Positions 1-7,250 of a stretch of 64,000 nucleotides of DNA are shown here, piece after piece. Origin of the DNA: Bacteroidales bacterium. GTDB taxonomy: Bacteria; Bacteroidota; Bacteroidia; Bacteroidales; JAADGE01. Each line of letters begins with the position of its first letter. Within the stretch, counting starts at the first letter, position 1. Under the pieces are notes generated by a model. The model was not told where the DNA came from. It did not search any database and saw nothing but the letters and a program-made list of their open reading frames with translations. A program made the position numbers and the translations under genes. Location: positions 174,553 through 238,552 of the forward strand of contig JAKISF010000001.1 of assembly GCA_021648725.1 (NCBI GenBank), written 5' to 3'.

Positions 1-671
1 ACTTCTTCATAAGGGTGCGACAGGAATAATGCGTTTAGAATTTGATTTTCGAGATGTTTCGGGTAAATAGTTTCAATTTTAATCTCATTTTCAAAATGTA
101 TTTTATTTTTCTTCCCGACAAATGGGTTTGTATTATCTCCGGCTCTGAAAGTTCCTTGCCCCGAACTGTTAAAGCTGCAATTGTCGTAATTGCCGATATG
201 TCCTGCTCCTGCATTAAAGATTTCTGTTCTTACTTTTTCGGCATGTTCTTCGGGAACGAATGTTATTAATTTTCTGAGGTGATTATTTACAGGTCTTAGT
301 ATTTTGTAATTTTTCAAGTTTAATTTTTTGCAAAGCATTGCATTTACTCCTGAATTTACATTATCCAAATTTGTATGAACGGCATAAATTGCAATATCAT
401 TTTTTATTGCTTTAATTATTGTTCGTTCAACATAATTTTTTCCGGTAATTTTTTTTAATCCTTTGAAAATAATCGGATGATGCGAAATTATCAGATTTGC
501 TTCTTTTTTTATTGCTTCTTCAACAACATCTTCAACAGTATCAAGTGTAATTATTACTCCTTTAAGGTCATTATTTTTATTTCCGGTTATTAAACCTGCA
601 TTGTCATAAGGTTCTTGAAATGAGAGCGGTGCAAGTGTTTCTAAATAGTTAGTTATATCTTTTATTTTCAT
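1..671 (-). CDS. NIF3-like dinuclear metal centre protein (3' end outside window)
   Basis: This is a NIF3/YbgI-family protein, a hexameric toroid with a two-metal site; family members are often misnamed GTP cyclohydrolase type 2 and their physiological role is unsettled. I read it on the reverse strand from an ATG at 671. The start MKIKDITNYLETLAP is typical, and the metal-binding signatures ISHHPIIF (His near residues 64-65) and AVHTNLDNV (His near 99, Asp near 103) are intact. The gene runs off the left edge, so the C-terminal half with the later metal ligands is not visible. It lies just downstream of the HsdR_N-like gene on the same strand and is probably the last visible member of a run starting at the AmmeMemoRadiSam genes. 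I am confident of the family, not of the function. Confidence 0.88.
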   Translation of the reverse strand, partial: MKIKDITNYLETLAPLSFQEPYDNAGLITGNKNNDLKGVIITLDTVEDVVEEAIKKEANLIISHHPIIFKGLKKITGKNYVERTIIKAIKNDIAIYAVHTNLDNVNSGVNAMLCKKLNLKNYKILRPVNNHLRKLITFVPEEHAEKVRTEIFNAGAGHIGNYDNCSFNSSGQGTFRAGDNTNPFVGKKNKIHFENEIKIETIYPKHLENQILNALFLSHPYEE

Positions 672-676
672 GTTTT

Positions 677-1138
677 TTAATTATTCATAATTATTTCGTA
701 ATCCGGAATATTTTTTAAAAAAATATAAGAATTATCATTATAATTCGGTTTACAGCAATAGTGAGTTATGCCGTTTGTTACAATCAAATATTTTGCTTTA
801 AAATTCATATTATATCGGGCAATTTGGTCAAAAGCATCCTGTGATATTTTAACTTTCGGGGCTTTACATTCTACAATTATACTTACATTGCCTTGTTTGT
901 CGTATAAAACTATGTCGGTTCGTTTTGTTGTATCGTAAATTTTTAATTGTTTTTCTACGGCTAATAATCCTTTCGGATATTGTTTCTTTTCAATTAAATA
1001 ATGAATAAATTGTTGCCTTACATATTCTTCGGGAGTTAATAGAATGTATTTTTTTCGAATTATGTCAAAACCGGAAAGTCCTTTTTCGGTTTCTTTAAAT
1101 TTTATTTGGTATTCGGGAAGATTAAGCTTCGGAAACAT
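677..1138 (-). CDS. small HsdR N-terminal-domain (PD-(D/E)xK) protein
   Basis: This 153-residue protein matches the stand-alone type I restriction enzyme R N-terminal domain (HSDR_N_2) common in Bacteroidota. The nuclease core is recognisable: Asp75 in TDIVLYD, Glu90-x-Lys92 in VECK, and a QxxxY motif (Gln105, Tyr109), the arrangement of RecB/HsdR-type nucleases. It has no helicase, HsdM or HsdS partner nearby, so a restriction role is not supported. I chose the ATG at 1138 because longer readings overlap the upstream AmmeMemoRadiSam B gene and give an N-terminus unlike the family. It ends 5 bases before the NIF3 start, suggesting co-transcription. Whether it still cuts DNA cannot be told from sequence. 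Confidence 0.8.
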   Translation of the reverse strand: MFPKLNLPEYQIKFKETEKGLSGFDIIRKKYILLTPEEYVRQQFIHYLIEKKQYPKGLLAVEKQLKIYDTTKRTDIVLYDKQGNVSIIVECKAPKVKISQDAFDQIARYNMNFKAKYLIVTNGITHYCCKPNYNDNSYIFLKNIPDYEIIMNN

Positions 1139-1154
1139 ATTGCAAATATAATTT

Positions 1155-1991
1155 TTATTTGTCTTCAAAAACCAAAATTGAAGCATAATCCACAACTTCA
1201 TCAGATTGGCGGACTTCTCCGGAATGTCCGAATTTAAGAAGTTCGGCTTTCGGATTGTTTGAAACAATTTTTGCAAACTCGGTAAGAGATGCCGAAGGAC
1301 CGTAACCGCACATTGAAATATTATTTTTATTTACGGTATTAATAATTTCTTCTGAATTAAATTTCAATATTTGATTAATTACTTTCTCATCTTGTTTTTT
1401 TCCGAATTCATGGTTTACAAAATGAGAAAAATCGGAAGATGCAATAAAACAAATTTTCCGATTTAGTTTTAAAGATGCAAAATGAATTCGACTTGCAATT
1501 AATTGAGCATTATAAAAGTTTTGTTCGGACATTGTAATCGGCAAAATTTTAAACTCATAATCTAAAAAATATTGCAGCATCGGTAATATTACTTCTCCTG
1601 AATGTTCATGTTTATGTGCATCTGAAGAAAAATCAAATTTTGTAAGTTCTGCAAATTCATTATCAATTTTCACTATTCCGAAAGGACTTTCCCAAGCATC
1701 ATTTTTATCAAGAGCAATTTTTGCCCCGTAGCCTGTGTGGTTCGGATTTACGATAACAAATGTGTCAAATTTTTGTTTGCTTTGTTTTAATATTTCAAAA
1801 AAATGAACTGCTTGATATGCCGAATAAATGTAACCGGCATGCGGAACTAAAGCACCTATAATTTTGTTTTTTGATAAATCAATATTGATATGTTTTTTTT
1901 CAGACTTAACTATTTGTTCTAATAGTTTGTTAAGTTCGTTTACATAAGACGGATAAAATTTTCCCGAAACGGCAGCTTTCCTGATTTTCAT
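1155..1991 (-). CDS. amrB: AmmeMemoRadiSam system protein B (MEMO1 family)
   Basis: This 278-residue protein belongs to the MEMO1/YjoB family, a fold related to extradiol dioxygenases and LigB. It shows VPHAGYIYSA near residue 51, NPNHTG near 82, and SSDFSHF near 187, which hold the conserved His/Asp metal ligands of the family. It sits 23 bases downstream of the radical SAM gene, and the two are the classic B and radical SAM members of the three-part AmmeMemoRadiSam cluster. The A partner (AMMECR1) is not in this window; the next gene is the HsdR_N-like protein. The biochemical product of the system is not something I can derive from the sequence. Confidence 0.9.
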   Translation of the reverse strand: MKIRKAAVSGKFYPSYVNELNKLLEQIVKSEKKHINIDLSKNKIIGALVPHAGYIYSAYQAVHFFEILKQSKQKFDTFVIVNPNHTGYGAKIALDKNDAWESPFGIVKIDNEFAELTKFDFSSDAHKHEHSGEVILPMLQYFLDYEFKILPITMSEQNFYNAQLIASRIHFASLKLNRKICFIASSDFSHFVNHEFGKKQDEKVINQILKFNSEEIINTVNKNNISMCGYGPSASLTEFAKIVSNNPKAELLKFGHSGEVRQSDEVVDYASILVFEDK

Positions 1992-2014
1992 GATATACTT
2001 TAGTTAATTCTGAA

Positions 2015-3022
2015 TTAGTTTATTATCGGAATTTTTGTATTGCAGTTCATACATCTGTTTTTACTGATATTCGAGATTCGTGTGTAATACTTATCGCGAG
2101 AAATAAGACGCTCATTGCAAACTCGACAGATTGTGTTACTTCCTTCTTCTGAAATAATATTACCGAGATAAACATAATTAAGGTGTTTTTTTGCAATATT
2201 ATAAAGCTTAATCATTGTTTCTTTTGGTGTATGTTCAATATCCATATTATAAGAAGGATAATACCTCGAAATATGCAAGATTAAATTTTTACCTGCTATT
2301 TTTACAAGCTCATTAATCATTTCTTCAAAAATTGATTCGTCATCATTTAATGTAGGGATAATTAAATTTGTTAATTCTAAATGTTTTTTATGATTTGCAA
2401 TTATTTTTACGGTTTCGAGAACCGGTTTTAAGGATGAGCCTGTTTGTTCTTTATAAAAAGTTTCGGTAAATGCCTTAATGTCAATATTAAATGCATCAAT
2501 GTATTTGATAATTTTATTTAGGGGTTTTTTGTTGATATAACCGTTTGAAACAATTACATTTTTAAGTTTTGCTTTATGAGCTTTTTTTGCCGTATCATAC
2601 ATAAATTCATACCAAACAGTAGGTTCATTGTATGTGTATGCAATTCCTATATTATTTCTTGTTCTTTTTGCTTCTTTAATTATGTGTTCAGGATATATTA
2701 TTTTTGAATTGTTAAAATCAGTTACTTTTGTTTGTGAAATATTGCTGTTTTGACAGAAATTACATTTCAAATTACAGCCGAGACTTCCTATTGATAAAAT
2801 ATTTTTTCCGGGATAAAAATGATACAGCGGTTTTTTTTCGATAGGATCTGAATGAATTGCTGAAATTTGTGCATAATTTTCACTTATTAATTTACCTCCT
2901 GCATTCTTTCTTACTTTACATATTCCGTATTTGCCTTCATTAATAATACAATTATGCGGACATAAAGTGCATTTAACTTGCTTATTTTTAAGCTTGTAGT
3001 AATATTTTGCTTTCTTAATCAT
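2015..3022 (-). CDS. amrS: AmmeMemoRadiSam system radical SAM enzyme
   Basis: This 335-residue radical SAM enzyme carries the canonical CxxxCxxC cluster motif at Cys83, Cys87 and Cys90 (GCNLKCNFC). Like other members of this family (related to PflA activases) it has an N-terminal Cys-rich segment (Cys18, 21, 25, 35). Its C-terminal tail has two CxxC pairs (299/302 and 324/327) that look like a zinc ribbon or a second metal site. It is followed by the MEMO-type gene on the same strand with a 23-base gap. The start at 3022 is an ATG with no closer upstream alternative. The family assignment is firm; the substrate is unknown. Confidence 0.92.
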   Translation of the reverse strand: MIKKAKYYYKLKNKQVKCTLCPHNCIINEGKYGICKVRKNAGGKLISENYAQISAIHSDPIEKKPLYHFYPGKNILSIGSLGCNLKCNFCQNSNISQTKVTDFNNSKIIYPEHIIKEAKRTRNNIGIAYTYNEPTVWYEFMYDTAKKAHKAKLKNVIVSNGYINKKPLNKIIKYIDAFNIDIKAFTETFYKEQTGSSLKPVLETVKIIANHKKHLELTNLIIPTLNDDESIFEEMINELVKIAGKNLILHISRYYPSYNMDIEHTPKETMIKLYNIAKKHLNYVYLGNIISEEGSNTICRVCNERLISRDKYYTRISNISKNRCMNCNTKIPIIN

Positions 3023-3130
3023 TTAAATATAAATATACAACTTCTTGAAGTTTTTTGCAAATGAATTTTAGTTTGAAGTTGGTTATTGCTGAATTACGGT
3101 TTTAGTATATCCTGAATGTATAAATATTTA

Positions 3131-3598
3131 TTACATATATTCCTTTAAATCAATACATTTAGGAATAAACTGACAAATATTTCCGTTATGTTTTAATATT
3201 TCTCTTAAAATTGTAGAACTGACAGGTGTGTGTTTTGCTTCGGTTAATAAGAATACTGTTTCAATATTTTTTGCCATATAGTGGTTCATTTGAGCAATTG
3301 CTCTTTCATATTCAAAATCAGAGGCAGTTCGCAAGCCTCTTAATATAAAGTTAATCTTATTTTCTTTGCAGAACTCAACTGTAAGTTTATTATATGCTTC
3401 AACTTTTATTTTGTTATTATATTTAAAAATCTCCTTAATAATTTTGATTCTGTTTTCAACGGTAAAAAAGCCTTTTTTTGTTGAATTATAGCCAATTGCA
3501 ATAATAATTTCATCAAATAAAGCCAAAGCTCTTATGACTATTGATTCATGCCCGATTGTAAAAGGATCAAAAGATCCCGGAAAGATTGCTCGTTTCAT
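3131..3598 (-). CDS. coaD: phosphopantetheine adenylyltransferase
   Basis: CoaD transfers AMP from ATP to 4'-phosphopantetheine, giving dephospho-CoA, the penultimate step of coenzyme A synthesis in the cytosol. The 155-residue length is standard. The nucleotidyltransferase signature GSFDPFTIGH spans residues 8-17 (TxGH catalytic motif at 14-17). RGLRTASDFEYE and the late SSTILRE motif, which binds the phosphates, are also present. It is separated by about 110 bases from the radical SAM gene downstream and is probably transcribed from its own promoter in the AT-rich gap 3599-3736. Nothing is unusual in it. Confidence 0.96.
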   Translation of the reverse strand: MKRAIFPGSFDPFTIGHESIVIRALALFDEIIIAIGYNSTKKGFFTVENRIKIIKEIFKYNNKIKVEAYNKLTVEFCKENKINFILRGLRTASDFEYERAIAQMNHYMAKNIETVFLLTEAKHTPVSSTILREILKHNGNICQFIPKCIDLKEYM

Positions 3599-3736
3599 TT
3601 TTCTTAATTTATTGTAAAAATAAACAATATTGATAAATAAAACTAAGAAAAAGAGAATATGTTATTTTACAAAATACTGTATAGCCCTTATCTGTTAATA
3701 AGGTTAAGTGCCATTTTTTTATATGAAAAAAATTTA

Positions 3737-3744
3737 TAATTTTG
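3737..3744 (+). promoter_or_regulatory. -7 promoter element (TAATTTTG)
   Basis: An exact match to the Bacteroidota -7 consensus TAnnTTTG lies 26 bases before the ATG at 3771. It decides the start of the next gene: the upstream TTG at 3759 would lie almost at the transcription start, so the ATG at 3771 is preferred. Confidence 0.5.
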
Positions 3745-3770
3745 GATAACAAATTAAATTGCAATTTTTT

Positions 3771-4142
3771 ATGAAAAGTACATATAGAATTTATCCAAAT
3801 GAAGTTATTATAATTGAAACTTTATCAAAAAATATTAATACTGACGAATATACAAAACTGAAACATAGTGAATTTAAAGACCCTGATTTTAACAGAAATT
3901 TTAATCTTGTTACGGATTTAAGTTCTTTTGATAAAAATACCGATAAACAATTTCTTCAAAATATAATTGAAATTTTCAAAGAAAATAAAGGCAAAATTAA
4001 CAGGGAAAAAAGTGCAATTGTCGTAAATGATAAAAATTTATTAAAAAAGATTGACATAAAAGTAAAACAGAATAAAAAGACCAAATATGAGATAAAAGTC
4101 TTTACAAATATTGAAGATGCCAGGAAATGGGTGTCTAAATAG
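3771..4142 (+). CDS. SpoIIAA/STAS-like small protein, function unknown
   Basis: This protein of about 123 residues resembles a family widespread in Bacteroidota with a SpoIIAA-like or STAS-like pattern. A short N-terminal strand pair is followed by a 'DPDFNRNFNLVTDLS' segment, a helix, a 'KSAIVVND' strand and a C-terminal 'FTNIEDARKWV' helix. Such proteins are cytosolic and usually stand alone; no catalytic residues are evident. I start it at the ATG at 3771, just after a -7 promoter element, rather than the TTG at 3759. It is flanked by coaD (opposite strand) and a 336-base gap, so context gives no function. The fold assignment is by pattern resemblance only. Confidence 0.7.
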   Translation: MKSTYRIYPNEVIIIETLSKNINTDEYTKLKHSEFKDPDFNRNFNLVTDLSSFDKNTDKQFLQNIIEIFKENKGKINREKSAIVVNDKNLLKKIDIKVKQNKKTKYEIKVFTNIEDARKWVSK

Positions 4143-4429
4143 TTGTCCATGATAAAAGGTTCTAATTTCAAAACAAGTTTACAGTATCGACAGTAGTGAA
4201 AATACAGAAATTGAAGTATCTTTTTTCTTCGCTGAATTTTAGGGATTTAATGCCGGGGCAGTTTTGTTTTACTTTCGCTTAATTCTTTTCTAATTTTTGT
4301 AATAACAATGGGTTTTAGAATTAAACAAATATTCCGGTTGCTCACTCATTATTTCTTTGGTATAAAGAAGTTTCGCCCATTTTAATTTATTCAAATTAAT
4401 TTCATTAAACGGGATTCGTTATATAAAAA

Positions 4430-4461
4430 TTTGCAATTAACTGTAATTTAAAACATTTTTG
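4430..4461 (+). promoter_or_regulatory. probable promoter of the acyltransferase gene
   Basis: A TTTG at 4430-4433 and CATTTTTG at 4454-4461 are 20 bases apart, close to the Bacteroidota -33/-7 arrangement (TTTG, then TAnnTTTG) with one mismatch. The ATG follows at 4479. The rest of the gap 4143-4478 holds no open frame, repeat or hairpin that I can support. Confidence 0.45.
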
Positions 4462-4478
4462 CAGATAAATATTTTACC

Positions 4479-5804
4479 ATGAAGTTAGGAAAAGTTGAAA
4501 AACAATCATTATTATATTCAATCTTAAAAGTTTACGGAAGATTCGTTCACGACTTTGTTTTTTACAAAAAGGTTACATATATAGGTGTTGAAAATATTCC
4601 GAAAAACAAACCCATATTTATTGCACCCAACCACCAAAATGCACTTATGGATGCTTTGGCAATTATTTTCAGTCAAAAAATTCAACCTGTTTTTTTAGCA
4701 CGCTCCGATATTTTTCAAAAGCCTGCAATTGCAAAAATTTTATATTTCTTTAAGATTTTACCTGTTTTCAGAATAAGAGACGGAAAAGAAAAGTTAAAAC
4801 TTAATGAAATTATATATGAAAAAACAATGGAGGTTTTGGAACATAACAGACAAGTGGTAATTTTTCCGGAAGCTCAACACATTAATAAAAAACACGTAAG
4901 AAGATTAAAAAAAGGGATTCAACGAATAGCATTTATGCTTGAAGAAAAACATGACTTTAAAGCAGGTGTGCAAATTATTCCGACAGGTATTTACTATTCA
5001 AATTATTGGAATTTTAAATCGAAATTAGTAGTAAAGTATGGTAAGCCGATAAGCGTTGCTTCTTACAAAGAGGATTATAAAAAGGATGCTGCAAGAACAA
5101 TTGTAAGTTTTACGGAAGTTCTTTACAAAAAAGTAAAAGAACAAGTTATTCATATTCAAGATTTAGATTTTCATGACGAATATGATTTATTAAGAGATAT
5201 AAATGAGTATCAGATGTTGAATACATTATCATTAAACCCAAATTCTGAAAATAAGTTAAAAGCCGACCAAGAAACAATTAAGAAAATTGATGATTTAAAA
5301 GATTCTGATGCTAATAAGTTTAATGAATTAATGCAGAAGGTTAAAAAATACGGAGAGTTTCTTAAAAAGAATAATTTAAAAGATTGGGTTGTCAGAAAAA
5401 AAGCAAAGAATAATAACTTTTTGTTACGATTTATTTTGTTGCTTGCAGGTACACCTTTTTTTATTTACGGTGTTATTAATAATTTATTAACATATCCTTT
5501 GCCTCGTTTAATTACAAAAAAAATAAAAGACAGGCAATTTGAAAGTTCAGTTGTATATGTTTTCTTTTTATTTATTTTTCCTATTGTTTATTTAATACAG
5601 GCAGCAGCGATTTTAATTATTTCTAAAATATGGTATGTTGCTTTAATTTACTTTGTTACAATTCCGTTTATAAGTATAATTGCTTTTAAAGTTCACAGAT
5701 TATTTATAAAAACAATGGGTTTAATAAGATTCACACAAATGGATAAAAACGAAAGGGAAGAAACGGAAACACTAAGAAACGAAATACTTGATACATTAAA
5801 ATAA
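4479..5804 (+). CDS. PlsC-type 1-acyl-glycerol-3-phosphate acyltransferase family protein
   Basis: This 441-residue membrane protein has an N-terminal acyltransferase domain (about residues 30-215) of the lysophosphatidic acid acyltransferase family. The acceptor motif reads NHQNALMD with His52 and Asp58, five residues between them rather than four, a form I associate with Bacteroidota homologues. FPEAQH near residue 127 replaces the usual FPEG. The C-terminal part (about 300-425) has several hydrophobic segments likely to be membrane helices, absent from minimal PlsC. It probably acylates a lipid intermediate at the inner membrane; the exact acceptor is unknown. It is a single-gene unit with its own promoter and a strong downstream hairpin. 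Confidence 0.82.
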   Translation: MKLGKVEKQSLLYSILKVYGRFVHDFVFYKKVTYIGVENIPKNKPIFIAPNHQNALMDALAIIFSQKIQPVFLARSDIFQKPAIAKILYFFKILPVFRIRDGKEKLKLNEIIYEKTMEVLEHNRQVVIFPEAQHINKKHVRRLKKGIQRIAFMLEEKHDFKAGVQIIPTGIYYSNYWNFKSKLVVKYGKPISVASYKEDYKKDAARTIVSFTEVLYKKVKEQVIHIQDLDFHDEYDLLRDINEYQMLNTLSLNPNSENKLKADQETIKKIDDLKDSDANKFNELMQKVKKYGEFLKKNNLKDWVVRKKAKNNNFLLRFILLLAGTPFFIYGVINNLLTYPLPRLITKKIKDRQFESSVVYVFFLFIFPIVYLIQAAAILIISKIWYVALIYFVTIPFISIIAFKVHRLFIKTMGLIRFTQMDKNEREETETLRNEILDTLK

Positions 5805-5835
5805 AAAAACATATCTCAAAAGAGATATGTTTTTT
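5804..5835 (+). terminator. Rho-independent terminator (possibly bidirectional)
   Basis: A near-perfect inverted repeat (stem AAAAAACATATCTC / GAGATATGTTTTTT, loop AAAA) begins at the stop codon of the acyltransferase gene. It carries a T-tract on the plus strand and A-tract symmetry, so it could also serve the convergent lipoprotein gene ending at 5857. Confidence 0.85.
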
Positions 5836-5856
5836 TATTAAAAAAGAAAAATTGTC

Positions 5857-6132
5857 TTATTTAACTTCAACTTCTTCTGCAGCATCTTCTACAGCGTCTG
5901 TTGCTTCTTCCATTACGTCTGTTGCTTCTTCAAGAGTTGTATTAACAGAATCAACAGCAACTTCTATTTCTTCGCTTAAATCATTTAATGCATCATTGAA
6001 TAGGTTTTCAATTTCAGCAGCAGCTGCTTCTGCATCAGCATTAGCTTCTTCTTCGCTTTTACAAGATGTGAAAATTGTAGCAATTCCGAAAACAAATGCT
6101 AAAGCGATGACAGATAAATAACGTCTTTTCAT
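5857..6132 (-). CDS. small acidic Ala/Glu-rich lipoprotein
   Basis: This 91-residue protein starts with a lipoprotein signal (MKRRYLSVIALAF, lipobox IFTSC with the modified Cys near residue 23). The rest of the chain is almost entirely acidic and alanine-rich with heptad-like EEATDVMEEATDAVEDA repeats. The mature form is therefore probably a membrane-anchored amphipathic helix or coiled coil in the periplasm or at the surface. No enzymatic motif is visible. It has its own -7 element at 6177-6184 and stands alone between converging transcription units. The antisense strand shows a serine-rich open frame, which is only the mirror of the Ala/Glu codon bias. Function unknown. Confidence 0.78.
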   Translation of the reverse strand: MKRRYLSVIALAFVFGIATIFTSCKSEEEANADAEAAAAEIENLFNDALNDLSEEIEVAVDSVNTTLEEATDVMEEATDAVEDAAEEVEVK

Positions 6133-6176
6133 AACAATAAAAATTTAAAATTATTAATAAATATATTTATTAATTA

Positions 6177-6184
6177 CAAAGTTA
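6177..6184 (-). promoter_or_regulatory. -7 promoter element of the acidic lipoprotein gene
   Basis: Read on the minus strand this is TAACTTTG, an exact match to TAnnTTTG, 45 bases upstream of the lipoprotein ATG at 6132. No clear -33 TTTG is seen. Confidence 0.45.
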
Positions 6185-6266
6185 TTTAAAAAAAGTAGTT
6201 TAAAAAATAATTGTTAAATAAAGTTAAAAAAAATGTTTTAATAATAACTTTAAAATAAGTCACAAC

Positions 6267-7241
6267 TCAATAAAGGTCAGCATATTCAATAATAACTGAA
6301 TCTTTTGCCGTTGAATATGAGGAGAAGAAACCGAAACCGTTATTTATGTTTGTTTTGATATTAACCGGTTCGGCTAACGGATTGTATTCTGTTTCTTCAT
6401 ATTTTGAATAAGAAATTACAAATTGATAAAATTCTTTATTTATTCTGTGAAAATTAATATAAACAGTTTCAGGCGATGAATCTCCGTATAAATAAATATC
6501 GGCATTTAATGTATGTGAGTTTCCGTTAAATAATTCATCCGATAAAATATATCCGTTAAAATTATTCATGTGTAAATAGTTCTGCCAACTTGAATTGTTC
6601 ATATTATAATCTAAACTTACCATTTTTTCTCCGAGGTAAACTTCATTATAATCCGGCGGAAAATATCCGAACTGCGGGATAAGTGCAGTAAAAGTTATTA
6701 AATAATAATTTTCTTCTTCGGCAGGGTCTGTAAAAGTAAGTTCAATATTCATCCTGTCTAAAGTAAAAATTGTTGTATCAAACTGTTGCCCTGTATTGCT
6801 GTCGTACCATGTTTCAACTCTGCTTATAAATTGCGGGGAAGAGTTAACAGAAGTTACAGACACAGGATTTAAAATTAAGGTGTTTGCATCAACTGATGTG
6901 AGAGAAGGATAATCGGCAGTTATTTTATATGTTTTTCCTATTTTCGGAAAAGTTACTCCTGTGTAATATCCGTTTGTGTCATATTGTAATTCTTCAATTA
7001 AAATATTATTTTCAAAAAGCTTTACATCAGCATTTTTTAAAAATTCAACTTCTTTGTCTTTTTGTAAAATTCCGATGCTTTTTGAAAGATTAACTTTAAC
7101 GGTGCTGTCGGGGTTAATAAATCCATTCAGAACAATTTTTTTATCAACTTCATCAACATTTATATCAATAGGTTCGCTGCAAGAAAAGATACTGATTGTA
7201 AGTATTATCGAAAAAAGATTTATATATATATTAGTTTTCAT
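6267..7241 (-). CDS. DUF4249 lipoprotein
   Basis: This 324-residue protein matches DUF4249, a Bacteroidota family of outer-membrane-associated lipoproteins almost always encoded directly after a TonB-dependent receptor. The lipobox is FSC at about residues 19-21 (SIFSCSEP), followed by the family-typical opening with VLNGFINPDSTVKVNLSKS, a beta-rich immunoglobulin-like stretch. It starts 9 bases after the end of the TonB receptor reading frame, so the two are one transcription unit. By analogy it may act as a surface-exposed partner or lid of the receptor, but the ligand is unknown. The receptor gene is frameshifted here, while this gene is intact. Confidence 0.87.
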   Translation of the reverse strand: MKTNIYINLFSIILTISIFSCSEPIDINVDEVDKKIVLNGFINPDSTVKVNLSKSIGILQKDKEVEFLKNADVKLFENNILIEELQYDTNGYYTGVTFPKIGKTYKITADYPSLTSVDANTLILNPVSVTSVNSSPQFISRVETWYDSNTGQQFDTTIFTLDRMNIELTFTDPAEEENYYLITFTALIPQFGYFPPDYNEVYLGEKMVSLDYNMNNSSWQNYLHMNNFNGYILSDELFNGNSHTLNADIYLYGDSSPETVYINFHRINKEFYQFVISYSKYEETEYNPLAEPVNIKTNINNGFGFFSSYSTAKDSVIIEYADLY

Positions 7242-7250
7242 TTTACCGGC

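Noticed and set aside
677..1138. Restriction-modification or defence island
   Set aside because: Only an isolated HsdR N-domain protein is present; there is no methylase, specificity subunit or helicase nearby.
1139..1276. N-terminal extension of the HsdR_N-like protein
   Set aside because: The extra 46 codons lie inside the AmmeMemoRadiSam B gene and do not resemble the family; the ATG at 1138 gives the standard start.
5852..6121. Serine-rich protein on the plus strand
   Set aside because: It is the antisense mirror of the Ala/Glu-rich lipoprotein gene, which has a lipobox and promoter on the minus strand.
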